Source: Myxococcales bacterium (lineage in GTDB: Bacteria; Myxococcota_A; Polyangia; Polyangiales; Polyangiaceae). From it: a stretch of DNA of 46,981 bases. The position numbers and the translations under genes are program-made. The stretch is taken from positions 1 to 46,981 of the forward strand of contig JACPVJ010000001.1 of assembly GCA_016191785.1 (NCBI GenBank), given 5' to 3'. Shown piece by piece: positions 23,615-30,573 of the stretch (position 1 is the first letter of the stretch; each line of letters starts with the position of its first letter). Under the pieces are notes generated by a model. That model saw only the letters and a program-made list of their open reading frames with translations. It did not search any database and had not been told where the DNA came from.

Positions 23615-24166
23615 ATGATTGGTCCGAAACACGCCCTCGCGGCCGCGCTCTCGACCGCGCTGGTCGGCGCGTGCGGCGGGGCAGAGGACGAGCCGACGAA
23701 GTGCGAGGCTCCGGCGTGTCCGGTGGACGTGGCGGGCATGGACCTGACCACGCCAAAGGTCGGCTTCACGAGCCAGGTGTTGCCGCTGTTTCGGCGCTCG
23801 TGCGGGCTGTCGAGCACGTGCCACGGATCGCCGACCTCGAGCGCCTCGGACCTGTATCTGGGTCCGAAGCAGAGCGACACGACGACGGCGATCGATCCGG
23901 CAAAGCTGGTGGCCGGCCTGCTGAACGTGCCGTCGAAGACGGCGCCATCCCTCGCGCTGGTGAAGCCGTCGGACCCGGCGCAGAGCTTCTTGATGTTGAA
24001 GGTGGACGGCTGCCAGAACGCTGCGGGGCTCGCTTGCACGCCGCAGCCCAAGGCGAAGTCGGGCACCCCCTGCGGGGACCGAATGCCGCAGAGCAGCGGC
24101 GTGCTGTGCCACGAAGACCGCGACCTGGTGCGCCGTTGGATCGCGCAGGGCGCGCCGAGCGACTGA
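23615..24166 (+). CDS. Lipoprotein with unusual cytochrome-c-like CX5CH motif
   Basis: 183 residues. Signal with lipobox LVGAC (Cys20). The region TSQVLPLFRRSC...CHG resembles the start of cytochrome-c-like domains found in many myxobacterial and planctomycete lipoproteins, including the YLG...D-KLV...S..S..V-PSDPAQSFLMLKV flow and the later LVRRWIAQGAP end helix. However, the haem motif is C63-x5-C69-H70 instead of CXXCH, so covalent haem binding is doubtful. It ends 6 nt before ruvA and is probably co-transcribed with it. Confidence 0.75.
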   Translation: MIGPKHALAAALSTALVGACGGAEDEPTKCEAPACPVDVAGMDLTTPKVGFTSQVLPLFRRSCGLSSTCHGSPTSSASDLYLGPKQSDTTTAIDPAKLVAGLLNVPSKTAPSLALVKPSDPAQSFLMLKVDGCQNAAGLACTPQPKAKSGTPCGDRMPQSSGVLCHEDRDLVRRWIAQGAPSD

Positions 24167-24172
24167 GGGGCG

Positions 24173-24778
24173 ATGATAGGAAGACTCTCTGGCCGGGTGG
24201 TGATGGAGGACGCGAACGGCGCCCTGGTCGTGGACGTCGGCGGCGTCGGGTACGACGTCGCGGTTCCGATCGGCGCGCGGGGGCGCGCCCAGTCGGACGG
24301 TCCGGACCACGTCGTGCTCTTCGTGCACACCCACGTGCGAGAGGACGCGCTGGACCTGTTCGGGTTCGCCAGCGAGGACGAGCGCCGGGTATTCCGCTTG
24401 CTGATCGGCGTGCCGAACGTCGGGCCGAAGACGGCGCTGGGGGTCCTGAGCGCCATCCCCTTCGACGAGCTCAGCCGGGCAGTGGAGCGTGGAGACGTCG
24501 CTCGTCTCACCCGGGTGCCAGGCATCGGCAAGAAGACCGCCGAACGGCTGGTCCTCGAGCTCAAGGAGAAGATGCCCGCCGGGCCACCCGTGGCCCCCGG
24601 GCGCGACCCGGATCGCTCGCCCCCGGCGGACGACGCTCGCAAGCTGCAGTTCGCGCTGACCAGCATGGGCTACCGCGCCACCGAGGCCGATCGCGCGGTC
24701 CGGGCGCTGGGGGATCGCGTCGGAAAGCACCCTTTGGCCGATTTGCTGCGTGAGGCCCTGGCGGTGCTGAACCCCTGA
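24173..24778 (+). CDS. ruvA: Holliday junction branch migration protein RuvA
   Basis: 201 residues, normal family length. The N-terminal OB-fold starts MIGRLSGRVV and includes VDVGGVGYDV. Two helix-hairpin-helix motifs follow (LIGVPNVGPKTALG and LTRVPGIGKKTAERLVLELKEK). An acidic/Pro linker leads to the C-terminal RuvB-binding helices (LQFALTSMGYRATEADRAVRAL). RuvA binds four-way junctions and loads RuvB. Neither ruvB nor ruvC is beside it here; instead it follows a cytochrome-like lipoprotein gene by 6 nt. Confidence 0.97.
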   Translation: MIGRLSGRVVMEDANGALVVDVGGVGYDVAVPIGARGRAQSDGPDHVVLFVHTHVREDALDLFGFASEDERRVFRLLIGVPNVGPKTALGVLSAIPFDELSRAVERGDVARLTRVPGIGKKTAERLVLELKEKMPAGPPVAPGRDPDRSPPADDARKLQFALTSMGYRATEADRAVRALGDRVGKHPLADLLREALAVLNP

Positions 24779-24810
24779 GCGTCCGGGTCGTCGCGGCGCT
24801 TCCACGATCC

Positions 24811-24838
24811 TTGACCCCCACAAGGGGGCGTGGATAAT
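24811..24838 (+). promoter_or_regulatory. Strong sigma70 promoter with inverted repeat in the spacer
   Basis: TTGACC (24811-24816), 16-nt spacer, GATAAT (24833-24838): five of six matches to each consensus hexamer, the best-matching pair I found. CCCCC (24815-24819) and GGGGG (24824-24828) flank ACAA, an inverted repeat overlapping the -35 and spacer. The leader to GTG 24906 is about 60 nt and carries GGGGAG at 24893-24898 as ribosome binding site. Confidence 0.65.
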
Positions 24839-24905
24839 CGCGCAGTTATCGCCAAGGTCGCGGCACAGCCGTCCGCACCGCCTGGCGCCCCCGGGGAGCC
24901 CCTCA

Positions 24906-25958
24906 GTGATCACCTGTCCCAAGTGCAGCAAGGAAAACCAGGACCACTACAAGTTCTGCCTGGGTTGCGGTGCGGAGCTGCCACGTGGAGCTGCTCCGAA
25001 GCCGTTCTCCCCGCAGACGCCCCCGCACGGTGTTGCCGCCCCCGCCGCCGCGCCGGTCGCTGCAGCCGCGCCGGCTGCGGCCGCACCGCGCCCCGCGCCG
25101 GCTCCGGCGCCGGCACCCACCGCCACCACACCCGCTCCGGCTCCCGCGCCCGCCGCGGCCCCGGTCGCGGGCATCGTGACCTGCCCCCAGTGCGGGCACA
25201 AGAACCCACCGGGCAACCGCTTCTGTGCGTCGTGCGGCTACAACGTCGGCGCGCTCGCGGGCTCCGTGCCTGCGCCGGCAGCCTCACCGGCTGCGGCTGC
25301 TCCCGCGGCGGGCGGCGCCGGGCCGAGCGTGACGTTCACCGCGCTGCGTGCCGACGGCACCGAGGCGGGCACCTACAAGCTGCCGGACGCGCCCACCGTG
25401 ACGGTGGGCCGCGACACGGGCTCGATCTTCGCCGGTGACAGCTACCTCTCGCCGCGCCACGCCACCTTCACCCGCCGCAACAACCAGCTGTTCGTGAAGG
25501 ACGAGAACTCGCTGAACGGCGTGTACCTGAAGGTCAAGCCGAACGAGCCGTGGGCCCTGGCGTACAACGACATTTTCCGTATCGGCCAAGAGATCGTCCG
25601 CCTCGAAGAGCTCAAGGCGGTGGGCACGGCGCCCGACGGGGTCGAGCGCTTCGGCAGCCCCGCCAAGGGCTACATCGGGCGCCTCTCGCTGATGATTGGG
25701 CGCGACACCACGGGCAACGCCTTCCCCATTCCCGAGCGCGGCGTTCACCTTGGCCGCGAACGCGGCGACGTGCTTTTCTCGGAGGACGGCTACGTCTCCG
25801 GCCTCCACTGCCGCATTGCCCGCGGCGCCGACGGCAAGATGTATCTGACCGACCTCGGCAGCTCGAACGGCACCTTCGTGCGCTTGGGCAAAGAGCAACA
25901 GGTCCAGCGGGGCGATGTCTTGCTGATGGGCCAGCAGCTGTTCCGCGTCGACTTCTGA
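24906..25958 (+). CDS. Double zinc-ribbon, double FHA-domain protein
   Basis: 350 residues from GTG 24906, supported by GGGGAG 7 nt upstream. Zinc ribbon 1 uses C4/C7/C18/C21. After an Ala/Pro linker, zinc ribbon 2 has CPQC...CASC (about 97-115). FHA domain 1 (about 155-225) has VGRDTGS, LSPRH and NSLNGVY. FHA domain 2 (about 275-350) has LGRERGD, VSGLHC and SSNGTFV. These are the phosphothreonine-contact loops. It is probably a cytosolic adaptor that reads Ser/Thr-kinase output; two kinases are encoded nearby. A short gap (5 nt) leads to the Nudix gene. Confidence 0.93.
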   Translation: MITCPKCSKENQDHYKFCLGCGAELPRGAAPKPFSPQTPPHGVAAPAAAPVAAAAPAAAAPRPAPAPAPAPTATTPAPAPAPAAAPVAGIVTCPQCGHKNPPGNRFCASCGYNVGALAGSVPAPAASPAAAAPAAGGAGPSVTFTALRADGTEAGTYKLPDAPTVTVGRDTGSIFAGDSYLSPRHATFTRRNNQLFVKDENSLNGVYLKVKPNEPWALAYNDIFRIGQEIVRLEELKAVGTAPDGVERFGSPAKGYIGRLSLMIGRDTTGNAFPIPERGVHLGRERGDVLFSEDGYVSGLHCRIARGADGKMYLTDLGSSNGTFVRLGKEQQVQRGDVLLMGQQLFRVDF

Positions 25959-25963
25959 GCGCC

Positions 25964-26362
25964 ATGTCCGGCCCTCGCACCATTCGAGTGGTAGCCGCAG
26001 TCATCGAACGCGACGGCAACTACCTCATCACCCAGCGGCGCCCGACCGCCGTCCTGCCGCTGCTCTGGGAGTTCCCGGGTGGCCGCGTCGAGGACGGCGA
26101 GACCGACGCAGACGCGCTGCGGCGCGAGGTCAAGCACCGCCTCGGCGTCGAAGTGCAGCCCGGGCAGCTGATCAGCTTCGTGAGCCACCCGTACGAGCAC
26201 TACACCGTCGACCTCTACCTGTACGAGTGTCGGATCGCGGCTGGCGAGCCGAAGGACCTCAACGTACACTCGTTCAAGTGGGTCACGAGCGGCGACTTCG
26301 ATCAGTACCCGTTCACCCCGGCGGACGAGCTGTCGATGAACAAGCTACTCGGCCTGGACTGA
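25964..26362 (+). CDS. Nudix-fold protein with altered Nudix box
   Basis: 132 residues, MutT-like length. RVVAAVIERDGNYLITQRR and LLWEFPGGRVEDGE are typical of MutT/8-oxo-dGTPase-type Nudix proteins. The box reads G40-x5-E46-x7-R54-E55-V56-K57-H58-R59-L60-G61-V62. The canonical EE metal ligands of REuxEExGu are therefore His-Arg, while E55 is kept. Metal-dependent hydrolysis is thus uncertain; it could have a different substrate, or serve as a nucleotide sensor. It lies 5 nt after the FHA gene, so both are likely in one transcript. Confidence 0.9.
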   Translation: MSGPRTIRVVAAVIERDGNYLITQRRPTAVLPLLWEFPGGRVEDGETDADALRREVKHRLGVEVQPGQLISFVSHPYEHYTVDLYLYECRIAAGEPKDLNVHSFKWVTSGDFDQYPFTPADELSMNKLLGLD

Positions 26363-26958
26363 TCCGCGCTGCGGCGCTGGTGGGTGTGCTCGCGCTCGCA
26401 TCACCAGCCCGGGCCCAGGGCGCCGCGAGCCCCGCCCCGTTCGGTCCGGGCGCGGCGGTCGAGGTGGTGAGCGAGGGCAAACCCGTGAACGTCTTCGTCG
26501 CGCGGCTGGCGCCTGGGGCGGCGCTGCCCCCGAGCGACAGCGACTTCGTCAAGGTGGGCAAGACGCCGCTGACCCTGCAGCTGCCGCCCGGGAGCTACCG
26601 CATCGAGGTCGAGGGGGTCGAGATCTCGAACGAGGCCATGCTGATCGAGATGCGCTCGGACCCTCGACGGATCAAGGTCCGCACGGGCTCCGAGGGGCTC
26701 GCGACCACGGGCACCTTGTTCATGGGACTCGGTATCTTGGGGGTCGTGGGCGCGACCGCCATCCTCGCCTCCGGCTCGAAGGCACCGAGCGGGCTCGACA
26801 AAGCCGGCGTGCTGATCCCGATGTACGCCGCGGGCGCGGTCTGTTTCGGCGGCGGGCTGGCGATGAGCATGGTCGGCAGCAGCAAGCTCGAGGCGGACCC
26901 GCCCGCCCCACCCGAGCGGCCGCGCGGCGCTTGGCTCGGGGTGCGCGGAACCTTCTGA
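26359..26958 (+). CDS. Exported PEGA-like protein with C-terminal membrane hairpin, possible CTG start
   Basis: About 199 residues. The frame has no ATG or TTG at a sensible place. A CTG at 26359 overlaps the Nudix stop as CTGA and would begin a good signal peptide ending SPARAQ. The nearest GTG at 26380 lacks a basic N-region. The GTG at 26227 lies deep in the Nudix gene. The mature part has a PEGA-like beta segment (VGKTPLTLQLPPGSYRIEVEG) and two hydrophobic helices (about 118-138 and 155-175). Same plan as other TPR/PEGA hairpin proteins in the window. The coding call is firm; the start is uncertain. Confidence 0.75.
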   Translation: MIRAAALVGVLALASPARAQGAASPAPFGPGAAVEVVSEGKPVNVFVARLAPGAALPPSDSDFVKVGKTPLTLQLPPGSYRIEVEGVEISNEAMLIEMRSDPRRIKVRTGSEGLATTGTLFMGLGILGVVGATAILASGSKAPSGLDKAGVLIPMYAAGAVCFGGGLAMSMVGSSKLEADPPAPPERPRGAWLGVRGTF

Positions 26959-27022
26959 CGCCGGCCCGACGCTCTCGCCGAAAATGCACGCAACTCTCCC
27001 GGGCGCCGCCCGATGAGGGCGC

Positions 27023-27673
27023 ATGTCGATCTTCACCCGGGCCGCTTCGGCGCTGTTCGACCTCCTGGCCCCGCTCGATTGCGCGGCGTGCGAAGAGCCC
27101 GCACCGCGGGGCTTCTGCGGCGACTGTCGCGCGCTGCTCCGTCCGGCTGCGCCGCGTGAGCTCGACGGAGTGCCGGTCTTCGCAGCGGCAGCCTACGCCG
27201 CCCCGCTCGACGCCGCGATCCGCCGCTACAAGTACCACGGTCGCTCCGATCTCTGCTCGGTGCTCGCCGGCCTCGTGCCGAGCAGAACCTTGGCTCGCGT
27301 GTGCACCGACCCGGGCACGCTGTTCGTGCCCGTACCCCTGCATCGCTCCCGCCTCGCGGAGCGCGGCTACGATCAGTCGGCGCTGTTGGCTTTGGCCCTC
27401 GCCTCTCGCGGGGGGCGAGCCGCGAGCGCCCGAGCACTCTGGCGGGTGCGCCCGACCGATCAGCAAGCGCGGCTCGACGAGCGAGCCCGCGCCCGAAACG
27501 TGACGGGAGCGTTCGCATCGCGCGCGGACGGCGAGCTGGTCGGGCGGCCCGTCGTCTTGGTCGACGACGTGATCACCACCGGCGCGACCGCAGGCGAGTG
27601 CGTCCGGACGCTGAGCACGGCGGGCGCGCGCGTGGTCGGCGTGCTGGCCATCGCGGTGACACCGGGCGGATAG
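27023..27673 (+). CDS. comF: ComF-family phosphoribosyltransferase-like protein
   Basis: 216 residues. An N-terminal zinc-finger-like set C20/C23/C32/C35 (CAAC...CGDC) precedes a type I phosphoribosyltransferase fold. LFVPVPLHRSRLAERGYDQS and QARLDERARARNVTGAF are ComF signatures, and VVLVDDVITTGAT (about 175-187) is the PRPP-binding loop. In naturally competent bacteria ComF takes part in DNA uptake and recombination at the cytosolic face. The biochemical role is not settled in other bacteria. Stands alone with a 64-bp upstream gap that contains no clear promoter. Confidence 0.93.
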   Translation: MSIFTRAASALFDLLAPLDCAACEEPAPRGFCGDCRALLRPAAPRELDGVPVFAAAAYAAPLDAAIRRYKYHGRSDLCSVLAGLVPSRTLARVCTDPGTLFVPVPLHRSRLAERGYDQSALLALALASRGGRAASARALWRVRPTDQQARLDERARARNVTGAFASRADGELVGRPVVLVDDVITTGATAGECVRTLSTAGARVVGVLAIAVTPGG

Positions 27674-27706
27674 GCCGAAATCTCAGCCTCTGGCGCTACG
27701 GAATTG

Positions 27707-29641
27707 ATGGCGCATGCGGAAAATGGGAAACCGCTGCGGGTGACTGACGACGAAGCCGAGAGCTGGCACTGGGCCGACGCGGACGGCGTGGTCAGCATCG
27801 TGGACGAGTGGGAGCTCGTCTCGTCGCTCTCGACGGGTTCGCTGCCGCACTACACGCTGGTGTGGCGCGAGGGTTGGAAGGTCTGGCTGCCGGCGTGCCA
27901 GGTCGCCGAGCTCGCGACCAGCCTGCCGAAAGAGAAGGTCGAGGCGGCGGTGGACCCCGGCAGTGACCCGCTGCTCACCGACGCGCCGCCGCCCCCGGTC
28001 GATCGCTACCAGGCGTACCACACGCGAGAGGCCGCGGCGAAGCTGGTCGGCAAGAGCATCAAGCCCACGGCGCGGGTCCCGATCGCCCCGCCGACCGGGC
28101 GGCCACCGCCCGGCGCCTCGCCCACGCCGCCGCCTCCCCCACCCGCGATCCGCCCCGCCCAGCCTACGCTGGTCGAGGGCACGCCCATGCAGTCGACCGC
28201 CACGCTGCGCCCCCCGGGCGCGGTCCCCCCGCCACCGCGAGGCGTGCCGTCACCCACCCCCATCGCGGCTCCAGTCGCTCCGGTGATCCAGATCAAACCG
28301 AGCGACGACGAAGCCGCTCCTGCGTCGACGGAGGCGCCGACCAACCCTGCAGCGTCGGCCGGTCCCATCGCCAGCGCGCCCTTGCCGTCGTGGAGCGAAG
28401 ACCTGGACGCCGAGATGCGAGCCAACGCGCGCCCGACCGCACGACAGATGCAGCAGTCGGGCTACGCCCCACCGCCCTCGCCCCCACTGGCCATCGTCTC
28501 GCCCGCCAAGAAGGGCAGCGGGCTTCTGGTGGGCCTGATCGCGGTGGTCGGCGTCGGCCTGATCGGCGCCGTGGCGATCGGGGTCGTGCTGCTGCGCTGG
28601 AGCAAAGGACCCGCGCCTGCTGTCAGCGCCACCGGGGCCGCAGGCGCGCGCGACAAGTCGCCACTGCGCGCGTGCAAGCTCGAGAAATCCGCGGCGCGTC
28701 TCTCGCCGGCCATTCTGCCGTCGGTGACGCCGGTCGTCGCGTCGATCCAGAACGGTGCCAAGTTCGCCATCGGCTTCGCGGCCGGCGAGCGCGAGGCCGA
28801 GGGAGTCATCGTCGATGGCTCGAGCTTGGCCGTCGAGCGCCCGTTTCGCGAGAAGGCAGAGCGCGACATCACCAGCGTCGTCCCGATCACGGCCGAGGGC
28901 GAGCTGCGCTTCACCGTGGACCAAGCTGACCCGGCGTTCCGATCGTCCCGCACGGTCGACGCCAAAGGTCGCTGGACGCTCGGCTGGACGGATCAGGGGC
29001 TGGCCCGCCGCACGGGCACCGGCGCCCCGAGCACCCTCTGGCCCGGCCCCAGTGACAAGGTCACGGAGCCGCGGGTCGCGCCCGTCGCCGGAGGGGGCTT
29101 CGCCGTCACGGCCCGGCGCGGCGGCCAGGGCGGATCGGTGCTGGTCGGCCTGCTCGACGGCAGCGGCGAGAAGAAGGGCGAGACCGCCGAGGTCCGCGCC
29201 AAGCCCCAGGTGGGCTCGCCCGCCATTGCGGTGAGCGACCGGGGCCTGCTGGTCGCGTTCGCCGGCCGCCCGACCGACGAATCGTACTGGGTCCTCCAGG
29301 TCGGCGCCGCCCCTCCGGGCGGGACCCCGAGCGCCGCTCAGAGCTTCGCCACGCCCCCGGGGGGCCTGGGGGCGGACGCCATTTCCCCGGCCGTGGAGGG
29401 TCTTTCCAACGGGCGCTGGCTCTTGCAGTGGACGGAGGGGCCGGCCGGGCAGCGCCAGGTTCGCATCCAAACCCTTGGCTTCGACCTCGTTCCCGTGGGA
29501 GATCCGCTCAACCTGTCACCTGAAGGACTCAACGCCGGCCAAGGCGTAGTAATGGTTCGGGGTGACCGGGCCCTCTCGCTGTTCTTAGTGAAAAAAGGCA
29601 AGGCCCACGAGCTTTGGGGAGCAACGCTTTCATGTCCGTGA
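27707..29641 (+). CDS. GYF-like cytoplasmic domain, membrane helix and exported propeller-like domain
   Basis: 644 residues from ATG 27707 (a TTG three bases earlier is possible). Residues about 18-72 resemble a GYF_2 domain (WHWADADG, HYTLVWREGWKVWLPACQV). A long Pro-rich linker (about 85-260) leads to one membrane helix (about 270-295). The outside part (about 310-644) has repeating beta segments such as GGGFAVTARRGGQGGSVLVGLLDG that look like a beta-propeller. GYF domains bind Pro-rich peptides, so this may be a transmembrane connector between a cytosolic partner and the periplasm, like the GltJ-type protein at 40452. The next gene overlaps its end by 10 nt. Confidence 0.82.
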   Translation: MAHAENGKPLRVTDDEAESWHWADADGVVSIVDEWELVSSLSTGSLPHYTLVWREGWKVWLPACQVAELATSLPKEKVEAAVDPGSDPLLTDAPPPPVDRYQAYHTREAAAKLVGKSIKPTARVPIAPPTGRPPPGASPTPPPPPPAIRPAQPTLVEGTPMQSTATLRPPGAVPPPPRGVPSPTPIAAPVAPVIQIKPSDDEAAPASTEAPTNPAASAGPIASAPLPSWSEDLDAEMRANARPTARQMQQSGYAPPPSPPLAIVSPAKKGSGLLVGLIAVVGVGLIGAVAIGVVLLRWSKGPAPAVSATGAAGARDKSPLRACKLEKSAARLSPAILPSVTPVVASIQNGAKFAIGFAAGEREAEGVIVDGSSLAVERPFREKAERDITSVVPITAEGELRFTVDQADPAFRSSRTVDAKGRWTLGWTDQGLARRTGTGAPSTLWPGPSDKVTEPRVAPVAGGGFAVTARRGGQGGSVLVGLLDGSGEKKGETAEVRAKPQVGSPAIAVSDRGLLVAFAGRPTDESYWVLQVGAAPPGGTPSAAQSFATPPGGLGADAISPAVEGLSNGRWLLQWTEGPAGQRQVRIQTLGFDLVPVGDPLNLSPEGLNAGQGVVMVRGDRALSLFLVKKGKAHELWGATLSCP

Positions 29642-30570
29642 CCACCCGATTCCGTAACATCGCCCGCGTCGTGACGCTCAGCGCCGGCACGTGCCTCTAC
29701 CCCCTGACCGCGACCGGGTTGGTCGTGGCCGCCACCGGTTGCGCGATCTTGAGCAGCCCCGGCCCCTCCGCCGTGTCTCAAGGTCAGAAGTACCAGAGCG
29801 GGGACCCCACCTTCGACGAGTTCTTCAGCAACCTCTACGACATGCAGATCGAGCTGGGTCGGGCCCCTGCATCGGAGAAAGAGATCCGGCAGGAGCTGGC
29901 CAAGAAGGTCAAGCTCGATGAAGGCTCGTCGGCCAGCATGCTGGGGAAGAAGATCGGCAAGAAGACCGAAGAGCTGGCGACCGCGGGCACCGGGCTCAAG
30001 ATGGAGGTCTCGGGACTGGACGGCGACGACGACCCGGGAGTGAAGCTCTCGGTCAAGGGCAAGGATCTCGACGAAGACGCCAAGTCGATGGTGTCGGCCC
30101 TCGAGTCGGCGGTGAAGAGCGCGGCGAAGCTCCACGTCCGGATGAAGAAGATCAAGAAGGCGCTGGATCAGGCCAACGGCCAGATCCTGGCCCTCGAGGG
30201 CACCGTCGACGGCGCGTTCCGCAAGGGCGGTCCCAAGAAGAAGTCCGAGGTCCGGAAGAACCTGGACGACGCCAAGAAGCTGATCCCGCTGATGGCGGTG
30301 CGCGCCGAAGAGGTCTCCGAGGCCTCGAAGACCACCGCCAAGAAGCTGTCCGAGGCCGCGCAGACCGACACCGGTCAGTTCGACCAGCCGCCGCCGGCCG
30401 AGCCGCCGCCCGCCGAGCCCGAGCCCGAGAAGGGCGAAAAGAAGGGCGAAAAGAAGGGCGAAAAGAAGGGCGAAAAGAAGCCGCCGGCCGAGAAGCCGCC
30501 GGCCGAGAAGCCGCCGGCCGAGAAGCCGCCCGCGGACAAGCCCAAGCCGCCGAGCGACTTCGAGCCCTGA
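29632..30570 (+). CDS. Lipoprotein with helical domain and KGEK/PPAEK repeat tail
   Basis: 312 residues from ATG 29632, overlapping the previous gene by 10 nt. Signal with lipobox AATGC (Cys37). The middle (about 55-250) is highly charged and helical with many Lys/Glu, likely a coiled coil. The C-terminus is a Pro/Glu stretch, then four KGEK-type repeats and four PPAEK-type repeats, and ends PPSDFEP. Such tails resemble wall- or membrane-spanning linkers seen in TonB-like proteins. Overlap with the GYF/propeller gene suggests a shared complex. Confidence 0.83.
   Translation: MSVTTRFRNIARVVTLSAGTCLYPLTATGLVVAATGCAILSSPGPSAVSQGQKYQSGDPTFDEFFSNLYDMQIELGRAPASEKEIRQELAKKVKLDEGSSASMLGKKIGKKTEELATAGTGLKMEVSGLDGDDDPGVKLSVKGKDLDEDAKSMVSALESAVKSAAKLHVRMKKIKKALDQANGQILALEGTVDGAFRKGGPKKKSEVRKNLDDAKKLIPLMAVRAEEVSEASKTTAKKLSEAAQTDTGQFDQPPPAEPPPAEPEPEKGEKKGEKKGEKKGEKKPPAEKPPAEKPPAEKPPADKPKPPSDFEP
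30430..30540 (+). repeat. In-frame short tandem repeats (12-mer then 15-mer)
   Basis: Four exact 12-bp units of AAGGGCGAAAAG type occupy 30430-30477. They are followed by three exact 15-bp units CCGCCGGCCGAGAAG (30481-30525) and a degenerate fourth (30526-30540). Both keep the reading frame. DNA-level identity, not only protein-level similarity, points to recent slippage. Confidence 0.9.
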
Positions 30571-30573
30571 CGT

